Below, piece after piece: positions 56,711 through 64,000 of a stretch of 64,000 bases of DNA. Positions within the stretch are counted from its first letter, which is position 1; each line of letters begins with the position of its first letter. The DNA comes from Eucommia ulmoides (lineage: Eukaryota > Streptophyta > Magnoliopsida > Garryales > Eucommiaceae), in the NCBI GenBank assembly GCA_016647705.1, contig CM028333.1:20950243-21014242 (forward strand), given 5' to 3'. Both the position numbers and the translations under genes were made by a program. Below the pieces are notes generated by a model that did not search any database, was not told the DNA's origin, and worked only from the letters and a program-made list of their open reading frames with translations.

Positions 56711-57480
56711 CCACCGACTACTCCCTATCACCTATACGGAACAGACTATATTTATACGCACTAACTATCAACACGAACTCACAGTTCTCAGCTACTTCCT
56801 ACACATCATTCTCTTTCAATTTCGCTGTGTTTATCAATTTCGCATAACTTTTTGATCTGCCTGCCCGTCAACCCAGGGCGTACTACTAAATTAAATCTTT
56901 CCTAGAATTGTCCATATCTTATCTCTTCCGCTTTTTACCAAATCAGGAGCAAATCTAAACTAAACATTGAATTTGATTTCATACTACAGAACGATTATCT
57001 TCTCCTATTTTAGTAATATGAATTATCCCTCCAATAAAATTACAAGGTTTCCTCATAGTATTGCCTAGAAGGTAGTTTTATATACACCCTTGGATGTCAT
57101 ACACTATGATAGAATCCATACGTCAAGTAATACGAATATAATTGTTTATCAATTATAATTTAACATTTCAAACCACCAACTAACAGTATCACAATTTCAT
57201 CACACAACTATCACCAACTTTATAGGTATTCCTATTAATGGAAAACAAGTCTAGGAAAATAATGCAACACTTTCAATTAGTAGCCAAGCTCCCTGATTAT
57301 CTATTACTTAATTTACTATATGCTAAGGGAGGCCAACAAGACGAACAACAATGCACAATGCCAATGTACTATCTAATGCAATGTAATAACTATTACTCAC
57401 GTGCCGAACCCACCTATCGAAACCCTATCTCATGGTCCACCACTGGCTTGACATATTGACATGTCTACAAAATCTATAAC
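56711..57480 (-). other. Element H leader, no gene recognised
   Basis: About 770 bp between the nested Athila element and H's PBS. A complete element would have gag and the start of protease here, about 1.5 kb or more. I see no gag motif on either strand, so H has an internal deletion on this side. Confidence 0.5.
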
Positions 57481-57483
57481 CTG

Positions 57484-57496
57484 GGCTCTGATACCA
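57484..57496 (-). other. Primer-binding site of element H
   Basis: The minus strand reads TGGTATCAGAGCC, complementary to the 3' end of plant initiator tRNA-Met, four bases inside the LTR end TGTCACACCCC. Confidence 0.85.
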
Positions 57497-57631
57497 CAAA
57501 TGTCACACCCCACCCCAGGCACCTGTTATCCGAGGTCGGGCGTGACGTCAACCTAACGTTATCAGACCAATCCATGAGTACCCAAATATACAATATATAC
57601 ATACACACTTGCGCTACTGTAAATTTTTCCT

Positions 57632-57666
<35 letters not shown>

Positions 57667-58327
57667 GTTCTCAGAATTTGGGAGCACACTTGTCTCGAAT
57701 ATCCATAACCAAAACTACTAATTATACCTGAACCTTTCACGGTTCATGTCCGACCGACTCACCTCCAACACGACATGACCTCCGGACTCTCCCTAGTGCC
57801 AGTAGTAGACCAATTCCTAGCCTTGGTATCTGAAACCAAATTTTTTTATCGATGTACTGTCTTCATAATAAAAAAAACATTTTATGGATCAAGTAGGAAT
57901 AATAAACACCATGTTTCGAAAATATAACTTTATACAGTCACATATCCGGTTCTGCTGTCACCAATGAAATGAAACAATATAACAACAATACTGTATATCA
58001 CACATAATATTCGGAACCAGTTTCCCACTGTCATCAATGAAATAAACCAATATATATTTAAAATACCCAATCCAAACATTTTAAATTGACCACCCTGATT
58101 ATTTTAGATCAATCAATCCAAATATTTGAAATCAGCCAGTGTAACCAAAATAATATATAAATGTCAATCCATTTTAAAGTAATATATCCATATCGAATCA
58201 ATCCAGACAATTCATCGTAAAATACACCACACCTCTTTCTTACTAGCCATATGATCATTTTTACCTAACAATCGGGAGTTGCAATGGTACCGTACCACCT
58301 GTTGGGTTTGTACTTCCTGACGGGTCA

Positions 58328-58547
58328 ATCCACATCCCATACGGGAAGAAAATCCACATCCCTTATGGGAAGAAAATCCACATCCCTTGCGGGGAGAATA
58401 TCCACATCCCTTGCGGGAAGAAAATCCACATCCCTTGCGGGAAGAATATCCACATCCCTTGCGGGAAGAAAATCCACATCCCTTAAGGGAAGAATATCCA
58501 CATCCCTTATGAGAAGAAAATTCACATCCCATACGGGAAGAAACTAT
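58328..58547. repeat. 24-bp tandem repeat in 5' LTR of H (about 9 units)
   Basis: Units like CACATCCCTTGCGGGAAGAA plus AATC or TATC. This copy is more regular than that at 38660-38893. Each unit contains a CCCttgcGGG inverted repeat. Confidence 0.85.
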
Positions 58548-60105
58548 GACATAGTCGGAACAAACATCACTCTCCACCTTATAAGCCGACTCGATCCAAA
58601 AATAATTTTCTCACCTTTAAAACCAATCCATCAATCCAAAAATCATTTTTCCACTTTTTAAAATCAACTTGATCCATATAAGTTGCAAATTCATCCATTA
58701 TTAAATAAACACATTTTCCATAATTTATACGAAAATAAAATTTGTAATTTACATAGAAGACAATACACTCACCTCAATTTTCACACTGCAAAATTGTCGC
58801 TAACCAAAACCTACTGGGACGCTGGCGTCTGTGAACCTAACATCAATAAGCCTAAATTAATATTTTAGTTTAAAATAACCTAACGTGCAATGCAGGCCCT
58901 AAATCTCATATTTCCCATTCCCCAAGTTTTTGTTATAGAAAATTGTTATTTTACCCGTATCGGTTTATTAAGATTAACGATTATACAAAAAAAATATTAT
59001 TTCGATCACGACAATTACTATTACGATTGCGAAAAATCTTGAGGCTTAGCAATTTAAGTTAATCGATAATAATATTCGATTAAAATGTTACCTGCTCCGA
59101 ATCATTCGTAGGCTAAGAAATTAGGTTTTGGATTTTTGTTTGATTTTCCTTTTTCTTCCCCTCTTTTTTTTTTTTTCTCTTTTTTTTTTCTCTTCCCCGC
59201 TTCTGTTTTGTTGCTGAATCCCCACCACTGCGGCGACGGAGCTCACCGCCGCAGTGCCAATCGTCTTTCTCGTCTGTTCTGTTTTCTTTCAGTTTCTAAA
59301 CGGTCGTTCTCTCTCTCTCCTCACCAGCTCCGGCAACCTCACTCGCTGTCCTTCCTCAACGATCTGCACACACACACCACAGGCCCAAACAAGCAACAAT
59401 TACACGTACACATTGATCACCCATGCACACACATCATCTGAGCAAACGACACACACATGTATATAATCGTCAGACGATTGACGCACGCAACCGACGACGA
59501 CACACACACACCTATCTACAGTCGGAAAAAACAGAGCGTACATACGCACATACCCAACTGACAACAGAATACACACACACAACCACTGTTACAGCGACCT
59601 GACGAACAAAACCCACACCCACGCTCAAACACACCCACACCATCTGCATTCTGCCGACAACACACCTCCGGACCGACGAACACTGTCGACGACGACACAC
59701 ATATACCCACATGAGATCGTTGATGACCATCGAAGGAACAACTGACGAGACACACCCACTGTGACCAGACTGAACATCGAAATCCACCGACAACAAACTG
59801 AACGACAGCACACACACACACAAACGTAGTTAACGGCAAGCAGGACATACCCTCCGATCACTTCCACCGCCGGCGATCACGAACGGCACCGATGACACCC
59901 ACCGGACTGACCCAACACCTCCGATCCACTATCTCTCTAGTGTTTTTTTTTTTTTTTTTTTTAGTGTGTGTGTTTTTCTTTTTCCTCTGATTTCTTCTTC
60001 TTTTGAGAAGTCCCGATCATTATTTTACAAGAATTTTAGTGCTTCCCCCTTTCTGTTCTCGATCCTTCGGTGTTTCCTATTTTTGATTTGTATGTTTAGG
60101 CGCGC

Positions 60106-60127
60106 ACACACACACACAACACACACA

Positions 60128-60195
<68 letters not shown>

Positions 60196-60217
60196 TGTGT
60201 GTGTTGTGTGTGTGTGT
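60106..60217. repeat. 112-bp perfect palindrome, (CA)n...(TA)n...(TG)n
   Basis: The arm of CA repeats with one AA interruption and CAGAA is mirrored base for base by TTCTG and TG repeats around 62 bp of alternating TA. Checked pairings: 60106-60217, 60118-60205, 60128-60195 and 60130-60193. The equivalent place in the other LTR (40537-40594) has (CA)n followed by (TA)n without the mirrored arm. Confidence 0.9.
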
Positions 60218-60543
60218 TTATTTAAATTACATTCATCCCCCCTCAATTTCATTTAAGTTTTTAATTAAAACCAAAACAAAAACTTAAGTTTTGTAAAAAT
60301 TTCAGATTAACCGCCTAAAATTTTCAATTGAATTTTATTTACGAAATCGACCTGGTTATTTTCTAAATGTTTCTAAAATGCAACTAAACTTATGTAAGTG
60401 CTAAAATTAGGGGCTTAGAAGAAAAGTATAATCACATACAATTTCAGCGTTATTTAACATTCTTATCTCCAGTCATTAATTAAGAATTTTCCAAGTTTGT
60501 CTTCACTTTACCGCTAAAATGAAAACCCTAGACACCCTCTCTC

Positions 60544-60550
60544 TATATAA
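60544..60550 (+). promoter_or_regulatory. TATA box of the PMEI-like gene
   Basis: TATATAA in the context CTCTCTCTATATAAGGGAGG, 49 bp before the ATG at 60599. That is the usual plant distance for a start of transcription about 30 bp downstream and a short leader. Only about 120 bp of unique upstream DNA remains before the end of element H at 60419-60424, so H sits directly in the promoter region. Confidence 0.65.
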
Positions 60551-60598
60551 GGGAGGGTTCTTGATGGTTTTTTCATCGCAAACATTGGTTTGAGAGAG

Positions 60599-61264
60599 AT
60601 GGCCTCCATGAGCAATGCTAAACTGTTTCTCCTTTCCTTCTTCTTTCTTACACTTCCTTTCTTCGTGTCCAACGCCAATGCAACCTCCATGAGCGATACT
60701 TCTGGAGCTTTTGTTGAGCATTGGTGTGGCAGAACCCCTAACCATGATCTCTACGTCTCTATAATTCAGTCTGATAAGCAAAACGATTTGAAGACCAGTG
60801 TTAGTGGGATTGCCACCATTCTCACCGATGAAGCCAAAACCACAATCGCGTCTACTTCTGCGTTCATAGGCCAGCTTCTTGCAAACACGACCGAACGCCA
60901 CGTAAAAGAATGTCTAGAGATATGTGCAAATTGCTACGACTTTTCTGCCTTCAATCTCAATAAGGCCGATTTCTCGGTGCTTGTTAAATCGAATTACGCA
61001 AGTATTACCAGTATCATCTAGGTTTCTCGTGAAAGAGCTTAGAACAGCGAAAGTTCATTTAGCAAACCACCTATTGTACGGCCGTCACCACTCACTGATC
61101 GCAACAAGAGGCTCATGGATATCGTTGACATCATCACGGTTATACTCAACCATAATGAATGTAACAAGGTCGAATATTATGAAATACCAGGATCATCGGC
61201 ATTCCTCATGCAAGACCAGTCTTTTGTTTTGTTTATTTTGCTTATTATTTCTTTCACTTTCTAG
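60599..61264 (+). pseudogene. PMEI/invertase-inhibitor-like gene with premature stops
   Basis: The ATG at 60599 starts ASMSNAKLFLLSFFFLTLPF, a good secretion signal. The PMEI-type domain (PF04043-like) follows: VEHWCGRTPNHDLYVSIIQS, a helix-rich centre, HVKECLEICANCYDF, then a TAG at 61019. In the same frame beyond it, after a second TAG at 61040, PSPLTDRNKRLMDIVDII matches the expected last helix; the frame closes at 61262-61264. Such proteins act in the cell wall as inhibitors of pectin methylesterase or invertase and need two disulfides. Here the second family Cys is Tyr (DLYVS) and the fourth lies at a Ser (NSESSF), so each disulfide lost one partner. The 140-codon open part might still be expressed. 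Genes of this family usually have no intron, so I favour pseudogene over splicing. Confidence 0.75.
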
Positions 61265-62976
61265 TGGAAATTCTCGCATATTATAGTATGCAATTTTTAA
61301 TTATGTCAAAATCAGTGGCACTCATATTTTTTTTCATCAAAAAACTTATGACCAATAAATATTTTTAATGACTTGAGAATTTACTATTATTTTTTTAAAG
61401 AAGATTTTTTAATAAAAGTCATGTGTTATTAAGAAATTCATTCTTGATTGTTAATCTTGTAGAGTAAATAGGGGGAATTGATGTGCAAAAGGTAGTAAAA
61501 AATGAAATGGGAAATGTGTATCGTAGGAGTCCACTTTATAAATTAGCAGGAGTCCACTTGTCTACTTTATATATTAGTAAAGGTTTTCTTTTTAAAATAA
61601 GCGTTTTGAACAATGTTTTATTTATGTGAGTGTGAAAAAATTGTTTTGTTTTAAAATAGGATTAATTGAAATTTTTTTCCAACAAAATAAAACCAAAACA
61701 AACCATGAAAATAGACAAACCCGTAAGGGTTAGGAACAATCCAGTCTCCTACGTTAAAAGAAAGGGATAGAACTTATATCAAAAGCCACCAATATTTGTT
61801 TATGATATAATTCTAATATTTATGATTGGACTAAAGGAATACGAAGTAATAAAATTTTGGACTTGCCCATAAGAAAGCATTTTATGTATGCCAACTACCA
61901 AAACTATTACTTTTCACCACTAATATTTATTTTTGTTAAGTAGTCAATAATAAGTAATGAAGTTCCTAGAGTTCTTTTACAATTTTTAACATTTTTTTTA
62001 ATAATAGTTTTAAAATAATCTAATATGTCATTTTTATATTGTTTAATGGTCTCTATTATTTAATTTTAAATGTTAAAATAAGTAAATAAAGTTGAATAAA
62101 TTTAAATGTAATTAATAGATGGAGAGAAATAATTTTATTAAATGATTGGAGATTGAGAAGGAGATGAAGATATATGGTTATAATGAAAACAATCGGTAAA
62201 TTTTAGTGAACTCTTGTCACTAAGAAAACTTATAACGATATCCCTTAGCATTTGGAAAATATTTCTGACACTCATTTCCTTTGATGTTAAATATAAAATT
62301 ATTTATTTTTCCTTTTAACTATACTATTAAAAAAATAATTAAAACTTTAATAAAAAATTTTCTCTTATAACCCTCTAAAGAATCAATATCTTGGTCAAGT
62401 TTGATTTTATAAATTTGATTTATGGAATACATTTTCAGTTTGAATTTGTTTCATTACTTTTCGGAACAAATGATGAATGCTATATATATATTTGGTATTT
62501 AAAGAGTACTTGGTTCATAATTTTTGAATTTTAAAAATATTTTGAGAGTTAAATAATGTTGATTTATGTCCCGTAAAAATATATTAGAGAGGCAAATACA
62601 GAAACAATGCACAAAATATTTTTAAAATAAATGCAAGATCCATACTAGGCACTCAAAATGAAATATGAAAAGACCAAAATAAATCCTGAAAATAGACTTT
62701 CCTTGGCACACTATGCATCATATAGATTTTTTTTTTTTTTTGAGATCTATATAAGACTATTTTAGATATTTGCATTTTTTGTTTTGGGTGGTGGTAATTA
62801 GGTCTATTTCATTTTTGGGTTTGTAATATGAAGATATTTACATTGCTTCTTCGAACTACAGATTATAGTTAAAAAAAAAAATGCTATCCTGCGAATAGAC
62901 AAACCTAGCCTCCTGTATCAAGAAAGAAAGAGACCCATATAAAAAATCATCCACATTCATTGGGTTAATCATTTTT
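61265..62976. other. AT-rich intergenic DNA
   Basis: No gene recognised. A possible polyadenylation signal AATAAA lies at about 61353 for the PMEI-like gene. Two local near-repeats, GGAGTCCACTTTATAAATTAG and GGAGTCCACTTGTCTACTTTAT, occur at about 61526-61575. The rest is low complexity. Confidence 0.5.
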
Positions 62977-63258
62977 TGGTCCCTCACAAATACGACCAAT
63001 GTTCAGTTGGCCCCCCCTTGACTAGAGATGGGCAGCGGGCAAATTGAGATAGTTATATAGTTTGAACTAATTTGAACAATCCAACTAGCCCCAAATTGCA
63101 TACTATTGGGCGGTTCACTGCTCAAATTAGTCCAAACCGTATAGTATCGATTTGGTCCAAGGTTTTATCCCAAACTGTCCCAACTCGCCTGCTACCCACT
63201 CGTAGTCAAGGGCCAAATTATCTATTTTCAAATATCGGGATCAATTGAACACCGACCA
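62977..63258. repeat. Foldback (MITE-like) repeat
   Basis: Left arm: GGTCCCTCACAAATACGACC, GTTCAGTTGG, CCCTTGACTAGAGATGGGCA. Reading from the right end on the opposite strand: GGTCGGTGTTCAATTGATCCC, GGCCCTTGACTACGAGTGGGTAGCAGG. The inner part TTTGAACTAATTTGAACAAT is matched by TTTGGACTAATTTGAGCAG. The arms are imperfect. It may be two nested MITEs, with a GAGATGGGCA...TACCCACTC core inside a GGTCC...GACC outer element. No TSD was fixed. Confidence 0.5.
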
Positions 63259-63359
63259 CATTTATATTGGTTTCCCACAAAAACAATATTTAGATCAAAC
63301 TAGAAAACATGTATTAAAACAAGAAACGATTAGCATATTAAATGTTTCTTGTAATTTAT

Positions 63360-63397
63360 TTTATTTATTTTTTTTTTTTTGGGGGGGGGGGGGGAGG
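63360..63397. repeat. T-run followed by G-run
   Basis: ATTTATTTTT... then a run of about 14 G with one A. Low complexity; possible G-quadruplex former and sequencing-error hotspot. Confidence 0.7.
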
Positions 63398-63846
63398 TGG
63401 AAGGCAAAATGATAACCGAATTATATTTTTTGAGAAAGAGGATGTATGAAACTTAACTTGGAGCATGTTAACCTAATTATATTTTCAAGATAAGGGATGT
63501 ATGAAACTCGTGACCGGAGAAAAAATCCTTTCTTTGACCACTAGAGTTAAGCCTTGGTTCCCATTTTTCATATTTCTTGAGCTTTATCAAAAGCACAAAC
63601 GTAATTCTCTGTAGTGATTATACAGAGACAAATGTGCTCAAATAACAGAGAATTCTATTGACATTACAAAATTGAATGAGAAAGAAAAGAGTGGCACACA
63701 ACAATCACAGGCCCAGAGAAAATTTCTTTGGGGTATAATTGAAAAAAAGAAGATAATATTGGGACCAATAGGGACGAAAAAATTATTAACCCACATTCAG
63801 TACTTTATAAAATAAAAATTTGAAAGGAAATAGCGTACCATGTCAG

Positions 63847-64000
63847 TCAGGTGAACTCCACCTCGAGGTTGACGGCGGGTGGTGGGTCTTTATCTCTGGT
63901 AACTTCCATATTATTTTTGTTGCATTTTTTCAGGACAGTGTATAGCAGGCCAATGATAAATGAGCTTATTGTGATCCCAATGACTATTGTTGATATCCAA
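63847..64000 (-). CDS. 3' end of an unidentified membrane-protein gene (partial)
   Basis: On the minus strand a frame open from the window edge (64000) encodes a hydrophobic helix, WISTIVIGITISSFIIGLLY. A basic KKCNKNN stretch and a polar tail with DPPPAVNLEVEFT follow, ending at a TGA (63847-63849). One transmembrane segment followed by a short, basic, presumably cytosolic tail is plausible for the end of a host receptor- or transporter-like protein. I do not recognise the family, and 50 codons could be chance. Confidence 0.4.
   Translation of the reverse strand, partial: WISTIVIGITISSFIIGLLYTVLKKCNKNNMEVTRDKDPPPAVNLEVEFT

Larger units (their letters stand above)
37818..60419 (-). mobile_element. 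Chromodomain Ty3/Gypsy element 'H' (Tekay/Del-like), minus strand
   Basis: LTRs at 37818-40798 (3') and 57501-60419 (5'). The target duplication is AGAAA at 37813-37817 and 60420-60424. The 5' LTR's outer end is mutated (GGGGCTTAGA versus GGGGCTGACA). Removing the nested Athila element leaves about 9.6 kb. The PBS matches initiator tRNA-Met and the integrase ends in a chromodomain-like segment. Gag and most of the protease are missing, and pol has many stops. Confidence 0.85.
57501..60419 (-). repeat. 5' LTR of element H
   Basis: About 2.92 kb, matching 37818-40798 in order and content: (AT)n at 57635-57663, the 24-bp array at about 58328-58547, T-rich runs, the ACACAC-rich region and a T-run at about 59943. 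Here (CA)n(TA)n is replaced by a long perfect palindrome at 60106-60217. Its outer terminus is mutated (TTAGA instead of TGACA), but the AGAAA duplication fixes the boundary. Confidence 0.85.

Noticed and set aside
60924-61286. 120-codon plus-strand frame overlapping the PMEI-like gene
   Set aside because: It is in another frame; the PMEI motifs (HVKECLEICANCYDF, PSPLTDRNKRL) are in the annotated frame.
1-64000. tRNA, rRNA, snoRNA or microRNA genes
   Set aside because: Looked for tRNA-like A and B boxes and long hairpins. The only tRNA-related matches are primer-binding sites, and the long hairpins are LTR arrays, the TA palindrome and the MITE.

Overview
The window is plant nuclear DNA, almost certainly from an angiosperm and probably a eudicot. 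Evidence for this: Ty3/Gypsy elements of the Athila, Tat/Retand and chromodomain (Tekay/Del-like) lineages, a Sirevirus-like solo LTR, a Pack-MULE, and a pectin methylesterase/invertase-inhibitor (PMEI) type gene with a plant TATA promoter. Nothing bacterial is present. More than 90 percent of the first 60.4 kb is nested transposon sequence. Identifications come from reading motifs by eye; no database search was run.

Layout. (1) 1-5904: decayed part of a Tat/Retand element in minus orientation. It has a plus-strand extra ORF (588-2987) and a minus-strand integrase end (5114-5904), and it is cut off head-to-head against the next element. (2) 5905-34609: a plus-strand Tat/Retand element ('F', about 11.2 kb without its insertions) whose 5' LTR is truncated. 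Four later insertions split it: a coding-poor Athila-derived element at 7783-12987 (TSD CTTGC), a minus-strand Athila relative at 15325-23653 (TSD ATATG) that itself contains a truncated third relative at 20144-23236, a Sirevirus-like solo LTR at 23727-25541 (TSD CCTTG), and a solo LTR inside F's own 3' LTR at 31896-34057 (TSD TGTTC). (3) 34610-37817: AT-rich DNA with a Mutator transposase fragment and a 1.4-kb Pack-MULE (10-bp TSD) that carries pieces of a receptor-like kinase gene. (4) 37818-60419: a minus-strand chromodomain Ty3/Gypsy element ('H', TSD AGAAA) with a 13.0-kb plus-strand Athila element (43694-56705, TSD TAGAT) in its protease region. (5) 60420-64000: the only host-like region. 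It has a PMEI-like gene with premature stops, a foldback repeat, and the 3' end of an unidentified minus-strand membrane-protein gene at the right edge.

All retroelement reading frames seen carry stops, frameshifts or lost catalytic residues, so none looks autonomous. Seven insertions keep exact target-site duplications, so the order of insertion can be read from the nesting.

The most unusual signal is in the noncoding parts of the Athila-type elements: clusters of short palindromes with shared arms (CACCGC...GCGGTG) around either of two alternative 4-base cores (CTAG, or TGCA/TGCG). They lie at corresponding LTR positions in different elements, and one LTR contains both types. Two unrelated LTR families in the same window carry hairpin arrays of other sequence.
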